From positions 1 through 64,000 of the forward strand of contig NZ_FOSN01000012.1 of the NCBI RefSeq assembly GCF_900114285.1: DNA of 64,000 nucleotides, given 5' to 3'. The notes under the pieces were generated by a model that did not search any database, was not told the origin of the DNA, and was given only the letters and a program-made list of their open reading frames with translations. The position numbers and the translations under genes were made by a program. This stretch comes from Methylocapsa palsarum (GTDB lineage Bacteria; Pseudomonadota; Alphaproteobacteria; Rhizobiales; Beijerinckiaceae). The number at the start of each line of letters is the position of its first letter. The stretch's first letter is position 1. Of the stretch, positions 25,858-36,300 are shown piece after piece.

Positions 25858-26670
25858 GCCTTCGACGCTTTAGAACTCGGAGTAGGCGCCGCCTCCTCAA
25901 TCTGAAAAAGTGCTTTCTCCGCGCAGCATCGCTCCGAAGCTGCCGCTGGCGCGTTCCGGGTGGACGACGCATCCATATTGTACGGTTAAATCCGGAATGA
26001 CGGGACGCCCTTCGCGGGCAAATCGCTCATAATCGGGCGTCGGCGGACATTGGCCGGAGCGCTCCGCCTCGCCGATTGATCGCCGTCGGAGATGTATCGA
26101 ATGAAACCGCGGGGGGATGCAAGAACCACCAGGGCAGAGACGATTTTGGAAAGCGGCGCGTCTTGAGGCATGGTGAGCAGGGGCTGCTGCATATCCGGAA
26201 GAAGCAACCGTGAGGCAGAGAGCGAACTCCAAGATTTCAACAATTCTGTCGCGCATCGCGCAACGCCCTCATCTTGAGACGCCAGCCTTAGATCGAGACG
26301 CGTCCATGAGATCGGTCGATCGCGGAATGCGCCGCCGAGGCTCCGCGCCGAGTCGCGCCACTCGCTTTGTAAATGCGTCGCCACTATCGCTGGATGGTTT
26401 AATGAGCGGCCGCAAGCGTTCGCAAGAGCGCCGCACGCCGCCTTCAGGTTGCTATTCTCTTCCGGCGGGAGCGGTTTGCGGCGCGCTTGTGAAATAGTTG
26501 CTCCGCTCTACAACGACGCGTCGAGTGTTTGCAGAATTTCGAGCCCCGAGCGCTTCCGATGTTGGGAGTCGGACGCGCTCGGGGCAAACGAGCGCTCGCG
26601 AGGGGCCAAACGCGCGCGCTCGAAGTTTGGTCGATCGTCAAGAAGCCGATAGCTCTCCTTTCGCCTGACC
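25858..26670. other. Gene-poor region; one doubtful secreted ORF on the minus strand
   Basis: No recognisable gene in about 810 bases. On the minus strand 25897-26256 encodes 119 residues that start with a signal-like MRDRIVEILEFALCLTVASSGYAAA, but the rest has no family. It overlaps another open frame (25986-26384) in a different phase, so neither is secure. The region may be decayed DNA between pqqA and the accessory block. Confidence 0.35.
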
Positions 26671-26958
26671 TTAATCCGACATGTTCCCTGGGCCTTCCGG
26701 ATGACGCGGATCCTCGCCGAGACCTTCGCGACCGCGCGTGCCCGAATGATCGAAACGCGCTCGATCAAGCCGAGACAACGCCAACCCTCCCGGAGCGTCC
26801 TGAGCGAGACCGTAATATTGACTGGCGTTGGCAGGTCGATTCGCAGGCTGGTTGTCTTTCGCGACAACGGCGCCAGCCGAGGCGATCAACATCGCCGCCG
26901 CTACAGCGGTTCGCTGTAATTTCCTGGTTTTAATAAAATCAGTCGTAAGAATTGTCAT
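26671..26958 (-). CDS. Small secreted protein with QYYGL and PEGPGN-x-SD signature (copy 1)
   Basis: A 95-residue precursor. The signal peptide covers about residues 14-33 (TAVAAAMLIASAGAVVA/KDN). The mature part has QYYGL, a variable segment of about 20 residues, SG, and the C-terminal block REGLGEDPRHPEGPGNMSD. The same arrangement occurs at 36595-36879. I do not know a named family, though similar short proteins may exist in Hyphomicrobiales. Upstream lies an AT-rich leader shared with the kinase gene boundary. Confidence 0.6.
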   Translation of the reverse strand: MTILTTDFIKTRKLQRTAVAAAMLIASAGAVVAKDNQPANRPANASQYYGLAQDAPGGLALSRLDRARFDHSGTRGREGLGEDPRHPEGPGNMSD

Positions 26959-27141
26959 TTGAAGTTCTTCGAACGATTTGTTCAGCCGCTTCTCGATCGT
27001 TTAAATCGTCGGCTCTAAGTCAAAAAATAGTATAGATGCGTCTAAATGCAAAGGCGTATCGTATAAAACATAGTTTAATAATTAGTATTAAAGTACATTT
27101 ATGAAAATAACTTCACAATATCAATTTCGACTTGAGCGGGC
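26959..27141. promoter_or_regulatory. AT-rich region upstream of secreted protein copy 1
   Basis: About 180 bases, strikingly AT-rich between 27000 and 27115 compared with the GC-rich genome. It separates the kinase stop from the secreted protein start, both on the minus strand. It is a likely promoter for copy 1. No clear operator was identified. Confidence 0.45.
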
Positions 27142-28509
27142 TCAGGCTGCGTCGCGCAACGACATCTCGAAAGCGGCGCCCTCTCGGCAATCTGCAACGC
27201 AAAGGTCAAAGCCATGCAATTGCGCAATCGTCGACGCCATATGGAGGCCAAGACCAATGCCTGGCAGATGCCGGGTGGCGTCGCTGCGGTAGCGCCGTTT
27301 GAAGATGGCTCCGCGCTCCTGGCTCGCCACGCCCGGCCCGCTGTCCGAAATGCGGACGACAGGTTTCCCCGATTCCGATTTTGCCGCAACCTCGACGAAC
27401 CCGCCAGCCGGGGTGAATTTTATTGCATTGTCAATCAGGTTCGCCACAGCCTCTACAAGCAGATCGAAATCGCCATGGACCTGAAGGGGCTCTGGAGCGA
27501 TGAGCGTAAAGACAATGCGCTTCGCGTCAGCCAGGGGTTGGTAAAGATCGAACGCATTGGCGCAGACTTCGACGAGATCAATGGTCTTGAAGCCGCTCGT
27601 CCTGCGTCCATATTCGATGTCGGAGATCCTTAGGAGGGCGGCGACCGTCGTCATCACGCGATCAAGAGTTCCGAGCGCCTTTTCGGCGCTGCTTCGCAGG
27701 TCGTCGCTCGATCCGTTGTCAAGGGCGCGCTCCAGACCGATCCGCATGACGGCGAGCGGCGAGCGAAGGTCATGGGCGATGTTGTCTCCGACGCTCTTGA
27801 TCTGATCGAGGAGGCGGACGATTTCGTCGAGCATCAGATTGACGGCGCGCCCGACGTGATCGAGATCGTCGTTTAATCCGTGAGTCGGCAACCTTTCCGT
27901 AAGGTTGCCTTGCATGATGCTGATGATTTTTCGATTGATCGCTTTGAGGCGCTTCGTGGCGCGCAAGCTGAAAATGGTTCCGACGATGAACGCCAGCAGC
28001 AAGCTGGGGACGACGCCCAAGGCCAGCGCTTCCAGAACGATCTGCCGGAAGGCGTAGACTTCAGACAAATTGCGCCCGAGCAGCAGGACGCTGCCATCTT
28101 GCCGCCGTCGGGCGACGACCAAGACGGAAACGGTCTCGCGTCTGATGTTGGATCGTGAAATGAGGCCGATCGTATGGGTCTCGCCGTCGATGGGAAGGGC
28201 GGCCGGCAATGCATCGACGTTGCCGGAGAGGAGCTTGCCGCCAGAATCAAACAGCGCCGCATAATCGATCGCCCTGAGATCTCTCGTAATGCGGAGATCC
28301 ACCTCTCGCGTCAGCTGGGGCAATGTCTGATTAACGCCCCTCGCAACCTCTTCGGCGAGCACGCGGTTCTGGTGCGCGGTATCGCGTTTGACCACCTGCC
28401 AATACACGAAAACCAGCACCACCGCGGTTACGGCGGTGATGGCAAGAGAGAAAAAGACGGAGACCCGGAAGGTTGCGGTCTTCCAGAGCTTAATTTTCGA
28501 GATCCACAT
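27142..28509 (-). CDS. Sensor histidine kinase (with HAMP)
   Basis: A 455-residue inner-membrane kinase: helix 15-38, periplasmic domain, second helix near 165-185, HAMP, HisKA with NIAHDLRSPLAVMRIGLE and HATPase with NLIDNAIKFTP, SDSGPGV and GIGLGLHM. It overlaps the end of the response regulator gene by about 20 bases. Together with the porin they form one minus-strand operon, so it probably senses an envelope or substrate signal and controls porin or efflux genes. Confidence 0.88.
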   Translation of the reverse strand: MWISKIKLWKTATFRVSVFFSLAITAVTAVVLVFVYWQVVKRDTAHQNRVLAEEVARGVNQTLPQLTREVDLRITRDLRAIDYAALFDSGGKLLSGNVDALPAALPIDGETHTIGLISRSNIRRETVSVLVVARRRQDGSVLLLGRNLSEVYAFRQIVLEALALGVVPSLLLAFIVGTIFSLRATKRLKAINRKIISIMQGNLTERLPTHGLNDDLDHVGRAVNLMLDEIVRLLDQIKSVGDNIAHDLRSPLAVMRIGLERALDNGSSDDLRSSAEKALGTLDRVMTTVAALLRISDIEYGRRTSGFKTIDLVEVCANAFDLYQPLADAKRIVFTLIAPEPLQVHGDFDLLVEAVANLIDNAIKFTPAGGFVEVAAKSESGKPVVRISDSGPGVASQERGAIFKRRYRSDATRHLPGIGLGLHMASTIAQLHGFDLCVADCREGAAFEMSLRDAA

Positions 28510-29200
28510 CAAGCATGAATCCTACGCCGCGCACGCTGCGGATCAGGGACGGCTGTCCGCCCACATCCATTTTACGGCGTAAATTACCTACGTGGACGTC
28601 GACAAGATTGGTTTGTGGTAAAGAGCGATAGTGCCAGAGATCTTCGAGCACCATCTTGCGCGTAATGGTTTGGCCGGAATAGCGCATGAAATATTCCAGC
28701 AATTTGAACTCGGTTGGAAGGAGATCGAGCGTCCGATCGCCGCGGCGCGCGCTGCGTGCGATGAGATCGATCTCCAGGGGCCCCACCCGAAGGAGGGTCG
28801 CCGGCGCCTCATTCGATCTGCGCAACAGCGCCTCGACGCGGGCGGCCAGTTCTCCCATGGCGAATGGCTTGGTGAGATAGTCGTCGCCGCCGGCTTTCAA
28901 TCCCCGGATGCGTTCATCCACGGCGGCAAGGCCGCTGACAAAGAGAACGGGCGAACGAATTCCTTCCTCGCGTAAGGCTTCGACCATCGACAGGCTGTCA
29001 GAACCAGATAACATCCGATCGACAATCAACAAGGCGGGGCTGCAAACCCGCGCCGCGTGTAGCCCTTCCTCTTCCGTCGTCGCGATCTCCACGCAATAGC
29101 CGAGACTCCGCAACTCGTTCTCGATCTCTCGCGCCATGTCCGCTTCGTCTTCAACGAGTAGGAGAGGCTTGTTGTTGTTGTCATTTGGGATATCCAGCAT
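28490..29200 (-). CDS. OmpR-family response regulator
   Basis: A 236-residue protein with a receiver (LLLVEDEADMA, phospho-acceptor Asp in LLIVDRMLSGSD, Lys in TKPFAMGE) and a winged-helix domain (LLPTEFKLLEYFMRY, VDVHVGNLRRKMD, RSVRGVGFML). ATG 29200 is preferred for the GGAG site six bases upstream; ATG 29212 is also in frame. It directly follows the porin gene and overlaps the kinase gene. Confidence 0.88.
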   Translation of the reverse strand: MLDIPNDNNNKPLLLVEDEADMAREIENELRSLGYCVEIATTEEEGLHAARVCSPALLIVDRMLSGSDSLSMVEALREEGIRSPVLFVSGLAAVDERIRGLKAGGDDYLTKPFAMGELAARVEALLRRSNEAPATLLRVGPLEIDLIARSARRGDRTLDLLPTEFKLLEYFMRYSGQTITRKMVLEDLWHYRSLPQTNLVDVHVGNLRRKMDVGGQPSLIRSVRGVGFMLDVDLEN

Positions 29201-29217
29201 GAATCGCTCCATCAGCC

Positions 29218-30984
29218 TCAATATTTCGCGATGACAGGGGCAGGCGGCGGAGGGGCGTCGAACGGATAATAGCGGATGCTGAACAGGCCAATGCTATCTT
29301 CTGTCTTGGCCGATCCGCCAAAGCCCGGGAATGAGTATTTTTGGGTGAAGGAATATTGCAGTCCAACACGCACTTTTCCGAAAGGCCCGGAATAGAGATT
29401 GTCCCAGATTCCGCCGGTCAGCTGGCGGATCAAGTGAATATTTCCATTGCAAACCGCCGAGCCAATGATCGAACATCCCGCATTCGTATAAAGAGGATTG
29501 CCGTATCCATATGCGCTCACGGCAATCGTTTTGCCAGTGCCTAAGGTGATCGTCGACGTCGACGCCTGCTGCGCCTCCTGACCGGCGTAAACGTACATAT
29601 CGAGGTCCGGCGTCGGATGGAATGTGAGGCCCGCGAACAGCATCGTTTGTTGAAGCGGAGAGATTGCGCCGTTCCAGTTGAAGGCGACGTCGCTTAGCTG
29701 AGCCGAGCCGTAACGGCCGATACCGCGTCCGGTCATGCCTGAAAACTGGAGTTCAAGCTGTTTGGGCAGTAGAGACACGAGCATCGATCCGCCGGCGCCC
29801 CATCCCGCGACATCCTGATTGGAATTGTTGACCTGACTATAGAAATCCCGGAACAGCCCGAAACCTTCGAGATGAATATTGTGACCCTCAAGCGATGAAT
29901 CCCAGGCCAGCTTGCCGGCGACATCGGGCAAATGATTCAGCGAATAGGTGTTGGCCGAATTGAACAATGAACCGCCCGGAGGCGCGACGTTATAGACCAG
30001 CGATCCTGGGAGAAGGGCCGCCGGGCCCGTCGTCGGCAGGCCGGCCACATATGGGCCGGCAGGAGTACAGCCGATCGCGAGCGGCGAGCCAGTGGGGGCG
30101 CAGCCGAAGGTGGTCGCGGGACTTTCGACAGAAACGCCCGCCCAGAAGGTCTTGTCGAAATCTTTCACAAAACGAATCTCGGGGGTTCGCGTCCAGACGA
30201 AACCTGGAACGTACCCCGCATCGATTTGCAAGGGGATGTTTTCCTGGCGCGGTACAATGCCTTTACTGTTCATCGTGATCAACGACCACGTCTGTCCAGC
30301 AAGAACATGCGCTCCGAGATCATCCTGATCCAGCGTTGCGTAGAGATGCCGTATGCGCGGCGTATAGGAATTGCTTTCGTTCGAGTTTGCGGTTTGCGCG
30401 GCGCCGAGGAAATCGAGCTCGATGAAGGCCGCGAGATGGGTCGATGGATTGACGTCGCCCTTTACAAGGAGGTTGGCCCGGCTTTGGCGAGCGCTCATCC
30501 GGAATTCGTTGGCTAAGCCGGTGCGGGAATTATAAAACGGGATGGCTTGCCATGGGGTGGCGATATCTGCGCCGATAAAACGATCCCGGAATACGCCTGC
30601 GAGTTCGAAGAAACCGCCGGGGGTGATGCTGACTCCGTTGATGTAAAGGCTTGGAGACCCCGCCACCGGGAGCCCGCGGATGTCGGATTGTGTGGCGGTG
30701 AGGCCGGTCTGAGGCGCGCCGACGAGCGGACCAAGGGCGATCCCGCTCGGGATCTGGACCGGTGTAGGCGCAGGTCGCGATTCGACGGTGCGGATCTGAA
30801 CGTGCGACTCTTTTTGCATGCGCGCCTGCGCATTGACCTTTGCTTCGAGCTTTTTCAGTTGCGCCCTGAGCGCCCGGATCTCTTCGGCCGTATCCTCCGC
30901 GCGCGCGGCGGTTTGATAGCACATCAAAGCTCCGAGCGTGGCTAGCACAAGACCCGGTGTGTTGACATATCGCTTGATTGGCAT
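29218..30984 (-). CDS. DcaP-like outer-membrane porin
   Basis: A 588-residue precursor with a signal peptide, a short coiled coil (AEEIRALRAQLKKLEAKVNAQ) and a C-terminal beta barrel (GGFFELAGVFRDRF, RQSRANLLVKGD, alternating aromatic strands, final SIGLFSIRYYPF). The N-terminal coiled coil plus barrel is typical of DcaP-type porins for small carboxylates or other solutes. It is the first gene of a porin-regulator-kinase operon. The last two residues lie beyond the final beta-strand after a Pro-rich stretch, which is mildly unusual. Confidence 0.8.
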   Translation of the reverse strand: MPIKRYVNTPGLVLATLGALMCYQTAARAEDTAEEIRALRAQLKKLEAKVNAQARMQKESHVQIRTVESRPAPTPVQIPSGIALGPLVGAPQTGLTATQSDIRGLPVAGSPSLYINGVSITPGGFFELAGVFRDRFIGADIATPWQAIPFYNSRTGLANEFRMSARQSRANLLVKGDVNPSTHLAAFIELDFLGAAQTANSNESNSYTPRIRHLYATLDQDDLGAHVLAGQTWSLITMNSKGIVPRQENIPLQIDAGYVPGFVWTRTPEIRFVKDFDKTFWAGVSVESPATTFGCAPTGSPLAIGCTPAGPYVAGLPTTGPAALLPGSLVYNVAPPGGSLFNSANTYSLNHLPDVAGKLAWDSSLEGHNIHLEGFGLFRDFYSQVNNSNQDVAGWGAGGSMLVSLLPKQLELQFSGMTGRGIGRYGSAQLSDVAFNWNGAISPLQQTMLFAGLTFHPTPDLDMYVYAGQEAQQASTSTITLGTGKTIAVSAYGYGNPLYTNAGCSIIGSAVCNGNIHLIRQLTGGIWDNLYSGPFGKVRVGLQYSFTQKYSFPGFGGSAKTEDSIGLFSIRYYPFDAPPPPAPVIAKY

Positions 30985-31008
30985 GGCCCACCCTTCAATT
31001 CGGTCTGA

Positions 31009-31025
31009 AACGCAATGTTTGCGTT
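31009..31025. promoter_or_regulatory. Inverted repeat upstream of the porin gene
   Basis: AACGCAA and TTGCGTT face each other across TGT, 25 bases before the porin ATG. The position suits an operator overlapping the 5' leader, or a short RNA hairpin. It lies at the edge of a long AT-rich segment (31025-31270) that probably contains divergent promoters. Confidence 0.4.
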
Positions 31026-31234
31026 CGAGAGCCGGATGATGCCATTCGAACGAATAGAATTAAAGTAAATACGAGAACATATACGACTAATATAAGCTAT
31101 GTTGCTCAGAAACAACAATATAGAAAGGATAAAACATGTATTAAATTGATAACATAGGTTCATTATATTGCATTTTATGGTGACAATAAATTTAAAACAA
31201 GTACTAAGTAAAGAACTAGTCTAAAATATAATTC

Positions 31235-32056
31235 ATGAAGATGATTTCATTAAATATTTTTAATTTTGAATTTCCTACGTTTAGCCTAGGATCGCATTCA
31301 CTGTTGCAGAAGCGCACACCGGCTACAGCGAAATCCATGGAATTCGCGGCGGTTAAATTCAGATGCGATTGCAGGGGGCGCGCACGAGCGATTTGCTCGC
31401 GGATCGCAGACCTGTGCGGAGGGTTGCACGCCTTTGGAGGCGCCCTGTTTGGCGCAATGATCTTGCTTGGTCACCCGACGAGCGCAGCAGCGATGAACTT
31501 CAGGATTGTCCCGGCCTCCGGTTCGTTCGGATGCCTTTTCGGTTGTGGTCCTGCAATCGAAGCTGACGGTGAAATCACCGACTCGACGCCAGACGAATTC
31601 AGCGCCTTTATGCGCGCGAATGCGGCCACGCGCCGCGCGCGCCCCATCGTCTTCATTGATTCTCAAGGCGGTAAGATCGCGGCGGGAATGGCTCTCGGCC
31701 GGCTCTTTCGAAAAGCCGGGGTTACGACGATTGTCGCGCGGGCTGCGCCGGGCGCGTTCGAGCTTAATCCGGCTACCTGTTATTCTGCATGCGTCTATGC
31801 GCTTATGGGAGGCGCGATCCGTATCGCGCTCTATCAAAGCAGGATCGCGATCCACCGGATGTTTGCTTACGACGGTGGATCACGGCGCTTCGACAATGGC
31901 AAAATGGCGTCGTGGGTGAAGCGTTACGCCAGCCTGATGGGGGTCAGTCCGGACCTGGTCGCAGCCGCGGAGAACGGAACGGATGCAATACAGATGCTTT
32001 CGCCGATCGAGATCGTGAAATGGCGTCTTGCCCGGATTGAGGATAGCGCTCGGTAA
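31235..32056 (+). CDS. ClpP-fold-like periplasmic protein (COG3904-type)
   Basis: Up to 273 residues. The conserved part runs from MNFRIVPASG to the end and includes IVFIDSQGGKIAAGMALGRLFRKAG, ATCYSACVYALMGGAIRIA (candidate nucleophile Ser) and IAIHRMFAY, the pattern of COG3904 proteins related to ClpP and crotonase folds. A hydrophobic Ala/Gly-rich segment near residues 66-87 could be the signal peptide, so the true start may lie downstream of 31235, for example at 31337. Proteolytic activity is unproven. It is divergent from the porin gene. Confidence 0.6.
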   Translation: MKMISLNIFNFEFPTFSLGSHSLLQKRTPATAKSMEFAAVKFRCDCRGRARAICSRIADLCGGLHAFGGALFGAMILLGHPTSAAAMNFRIVPASGSFGCLFGCGPAIEADGEITDSTPDEFSAFMRANAATRRARPIVFIDSQGGKIAAGMALGRLFRKAGVTTIVARAAPGAFELNPATCYSACVYALMGGAIRIALYQSRIAIHRMFAYDGGSRRFDNGKMASWVKRYASLMGVSPDLVAAAENGTDAIQMLSPIEIVKWRLARIEDSAR

Positions 32057-32066
32057 AGATCGATTC

Positions 32067-32088
32067 AGCGCCGCCAAATCACGGCGCT
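32067..32088. terminator. Hairpin between convergent genes
   Basis: A seven-base stem AGCGCCG/CGGCGCT with an eight-base loop, placed between the stop of the ClpP-like gene and the stop of the RND adaptor gene. It could serve both strands. No T-run. Confidence 0.45.
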
Positions 32089-33334
32089 ACATGCCCGTTT
32101 CCGCGCGAGACGCCTCTTCTGTGGCGCCAGGCGCAGGCGCATTCGGCTTCCTTTCGACGATACGAACATTATCTCCGGAGACAAGAGTTTCCGGCGGACT
32201 ATCGATGAGTCGATCAGAAGCGCTCAACCCGGAGAGAACCTCCACATCATCGCCTAAATTGCGACCGAGACCGACCTGCTTGATTGTCACCTTATCATCA
32301 TCATTCATGGTCGCGACGCTCATTCCATGACGACCAAAAATGAGCGCGGTCACGGGCGCCCGAAGCACGTTCGAATCCGACGGTATGTGAAAATGAACCT
32401 CGGCGAACGCGCCCGGCCATAATGTTCCGTCGGGATTTTGAGCCTGCAACTCGACCAGCGCCGTCCGCGAGTTTTCGGAGATTGCGTTCGAAGTTGTAAC
32501 GAGCGTCGCGGGGAATGTCCCTTGCTGGCCGGGAAGCCACAGCGTCGCCTGAAGCCCCTCCCGCATCTCTCCAAGGAAAGCTTGTGGAACCTTTACGTAG
32601 ACCCGCATCTCATGCAAATCGGACACTTGAAAGAGCGCCTTGCCCGAAGTGCCGTCGGCGTTGACGAGATCGCCGATATCGACCGATCGCGCGGTAATGA
32701 CGCCGTCAAACGGAGCCTTGATCTGCTCGAACCGGGTCAACTCCTCAAGCCGGCCCACCGCGGCTTGCTGCGCCTCCGCGTTCGCACGAGCGACGTCAAC
32801 CTCCGCAAGCCGTGACGCTAGGGTCAGTCGATCGGTGTCTCCCTGTTGCTGGCTGGCCCACCCCTTGCCAACGAGATGCAACGTTCTCTGGTTGGTCGCC
32901 TGTCCGAGGTCCGCATTCGCCTTCGCCTGCTGAACTGCGGCCTTCAGCTGAACCAGTTTCGCCTTCGCTTCAATGAGTTGTTGATCGAGTTCCGGCGCGG
33001 CGATCGATGCAAGCGCTTCGCCTTTCTTGACCCGAGCGCCTATATCCTTGCGCCAGTCGGTGACGTAACCGCTCGCGCGGGCATAGAGGGAGCCAGTATA
33101 GAACGCGCTAACATTACCGGGAAGAACCAGATCACCTACGCTTGCTCCGGGTCGTGGGGAGACAAGGCGCACAGCGGGTATAGCTTGCTGGTTCGTCCAG
33201 ACCTCAATCTCCTCCTTGCTTCGCGCCCGATCCGATATTCCAAACATCGCGACTCCGACGGCGCCGCCCGCGACGACGCAAAGCATTAAAAAAGCCTTAT
33301 AGGGTTGTACTGGCCGAACCGAAAGATCGCTCAT
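32087..33334 (-). CDS. RND efflux periplasmic adaptor (membrane fusion protein)
   Basis: A 415-residue protein with one N-terminal helix (AFLMLCVVAGGAVGVAMFG), a barrel-sandwich lipoyl-like half (YVTDWRKDIGARVKKGEALASIAAPELDQQL), a helical hairpin, and the second half with IKAPFDGVITARSVDIGDLVN. These are hallmarks of MexA/CusB-type adaptors. The start overlaps the pump gene stop (ATGA) so both are made together. No outer-membrane channel gene follows; the pump may borrow a TolC-like protein encoded elsewhere. Confidence 0.88.
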   Translation of the reverse strand: MSDLSVRPVQPYKAFLMLCVVAGGAVGVAMFGISDRARSKEEIEVWTNQQAIPAVRLVSPRPGASVGDLVLPGNVSAFYTGSLYARASGYVTDWRKDIGARVKKGEALASIAAPELDQQLIEAKAKLVQLKAAVQQAKANADLGQATNQRTLHLVGKGWASQQQGDTDRLTLASRLAEVDVARANAEAQQAAVGRLEELTRFEQIKAPFDGVITARSVDIGDLVNADGTSGKALFQVSDLHEMRVYVKVPQAFLGEMREGLQATLWLPGQQGTFPATLVTTSNAISENSRTALVELQAQNPDGTLWPGAFAEVHFHIPSDSNVLRAPVTALIFGRHGMSVATMNDDDKVTIKQVGLGRNLGDDVEVLSGLSASDRLIDSPPETLVSGDNVRIVERKPNAPAPGATEEASRAETGM

Positions 33335-36300
33335 TGTCCCTCTTGATCATTATCTGTAGCCTCGCTGGCGCAAGGTTCGGCGGGTCTGACTTCGCGCCCA
33401 TACAAAATGCTGAATACGGTCGGCACGAAGAAGAGCGTCGCAAATGTCGCGAAAATCAAGCCGCCGATGACGGCCCGGCCAAGCGGGGCGTTCTGTCCCG
33501 CGCCCATCGCCATAGGAGCCATTCCGATAATCATGGCGAGCGCTGTCATCAGGACGGGCCGGAACCGCGCGGCGCCCGCAGCCAGCGCGGCTGTCAAAGC
33601 GTCTTTACCAGAGGCGAGTTGCTCTCGCGCGAAACTCATAACCAGAATACTGTTGGCGGTCCCGACTCCCATGCACATAATTGCGCCGGTCAACGCTGGA
33701 ACCGATAAGGTTGTATGAGTGACGAAAAGTATCCAGACAATGCCGGCCAGGGCGAAGGGAAGCACAGCGACAATTACGAACGGATCCAGCCAAGACTGGA
33801 AATTGATGACGATCAGCAGGTAGATCAGTATAATAGCGAAGGCAAGGCCGGAATACAGCTGATTGTAAGCCTTCGCCATCGTCACTGGCTGGCCACGGAT
33901 GATGATGCTGTCTCCCCTTGGAAGATTAATCCGAGAGTCGTCCACTATTGTCTGGATATCGGCGACGATAGCGCCTAGGTCGCGCTCTTGCATGGTTGCG
34001 TAAATGTTGATCGTTGGACGAATATTGTAGTGAGAGACGATTGCGTTCACTGGTTCCGGAGAAATCGTCGCAAGGCCTCCGAGCAATTGGGTCGAGCCGC
34101 CAGCCGCGAGCGGCAAATTGTTGAGTGCTTCCAAAGTGTCCATGTCATATTGAGGCGTCTGAATCGCCACGGGATAGGACACCCCATTCTCCGGGTTCAC
34201 CCAGTATGTTGGCGCAATCTGACTGCTGCTGGCCAAGGTGTCCTGCAGGCTTGAGGCGGCGTCGCGTTCAGTCAATCCAACCAAACCCGCTAATGTACGA
34301 TCGAAACGTACTCTCAAGGCCGGGCCTTCGAAGGCTTCCTGAATTCGTGGGTCCGCTATTCCGGGAACATGACGAATCTTTCCGAGGAGGCGATTTGCAA
34401 ACTTGCGGGTCGCGTCGAGATCCGTACCGACAATTTGCACGTCAATCGGCGCCGGTATCCCAAAATTGAGAATTTGAGTCACGATATCTGCGGGAAGAAA
34501 GGAAAATGTCGCTTCAGGAAATGCTTTTGGCAATTCTTCACGCAGACGCTTTTCGTACAAAGCAGTGGCGGAATCCCCATTAAGGGAAATCATGAGATCG
34601 GCGTCCTCGACGCCGATCGTTCCCGAATTTCCGTAAGAAATGTTCGTGCCGCTTATGGGCATCCCGATGTTTGTGACGATGCTCGTAAGGCGGTTGGGAG
34701 GAATTATTTCGTGAATCGCCTTTTCAATCGCGCTGCTCAGCCTCGTTGTTTCTTCGACCCGTGTTCCGGTTTGCGCGCGAATGTGAAGTTTGATCGCATT
34801 TGTTTCAGGCGTGGGAAAGAAGTCCTGTCCAAGAAAAGGAGCGAGAATAAACGACGACGCAATGACGCTTGCGAAGACGGCAAGAAACGCAAGCCGGCGC
34901 TTAAGCGCAAGCCTTAGAAGCCTCAGGTATCCAGCGCGCAAAGTTTCAAACTTTCGCTCGAACTCGCGTTGGAACCAGACTATCATCCCCGCCGGGTTCG
35001 AAAGGCGAGGCGAAGGGCTGTGTTTCGTCGTGTGATTTAGCAGCAGGTTCGCCATCGTCGGCACAAGCGTGCGCGAGAGGACATACGACGCGATCATTGC
35101 AAAAACAACTGCTTCCGCCAGCGGACGAAAGAGATATCCGCCGACGCCGCCAAGCCAGAACATCGGCGCGAACGCGACGCATATGCACAGCAACGATACG
35201 GTCGCAGGCGCGACGATTTGTTCGGCGCCGTCGAGGACCGCCGATTTGACAGACTTGCCATGTTCGAGATGCCAATTGATATTTTCAATCGTCACGGTCG
35301 CGTCGTCAACAAGAATTCCAACCGCGAGCGCGAGGCCTCCAAGCGTCATCACGTTGATCGTTTGGCCAATCGATGAGAGAATGGTGAGCGACGCGAGAAT
35401 GGCCAAAGGAATCGAAATCGTAATAATCAGCGTCGAGCGCCAGCTTCCGAGAAAAACAAGGATCATGAGGGCGGTCAGGCAGGCCGCGATCACGCCTTCG
35501 CGAATGACATCTTTCACCGCGGACATCACAAAGCTGGATTGATCTCCCACAAGCGCAATATCTACCCCTATGGGTAGTGTTGTTTCAATCGACGGCAGGA
35601 TCGCCTTCACTCCAGCGATGATATCGAGAGTGGACGCCGATCCAGCTTTCATGACGGTCATCAGGACGCCTTTACGTCCATCCATCATTACAACGTTTGT
35701 TTGCGGCGGATTTCCATCGTGAGCGAAGGCGACGTCGCGCAGATATACGACGCTTCCGTCAACGTGCTTGATCGGTAAATTGTTAAAATCCTCGATCTTC
35801 TTCGGCGAATCGTTGAGATTTATCGTAAATTCGAACTTGCCTATTTTTTCAGTTCCGACGGGTGTTATCAGATTTTGCGCGGCCAGGGCGGTCACGATGT
35901 CCTGGGCCGACAAACCATACGCATGGAGGGCGCGCTGATCGAGATCAATTTGCAATTGTCGCACCGTGCCGCCGTAGGGTGAGGGCAGGGCGGCGCCGGC
36001 GATCGTCGCGAGTTGGGGCCGTATGAAGTTTGTAGCGAGATCGTTTAGCTTTGTTTGCGATAATGTGTTGCTGGAAAGAACGAGCTGTATGATTGGAACG
36101 CTCGAAGCGTTGAAGCTTAGAATCTGCGGGGGCGTGATCCCTGCGGGAAGCTGCTTTAAAATGGTTTGGGAAATTGAGGTGACCTGCGCCTGCGCCGCAT
36201 TGATATTCACGTTGGGCTGAAAATAGATTTTTATCACTCCGTAACCCGAAAGGGATTGGGACTCTATGTGCTCGATATCGTTGACTGTCGTGGACAGTGA

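Noticed and set aside
25986-26384. 132-residue minus-strand frame after pqqA
   Set aside because: No family, no ribosome site, and it overlaps another frame with a better signal peptide; left as doubtful region.
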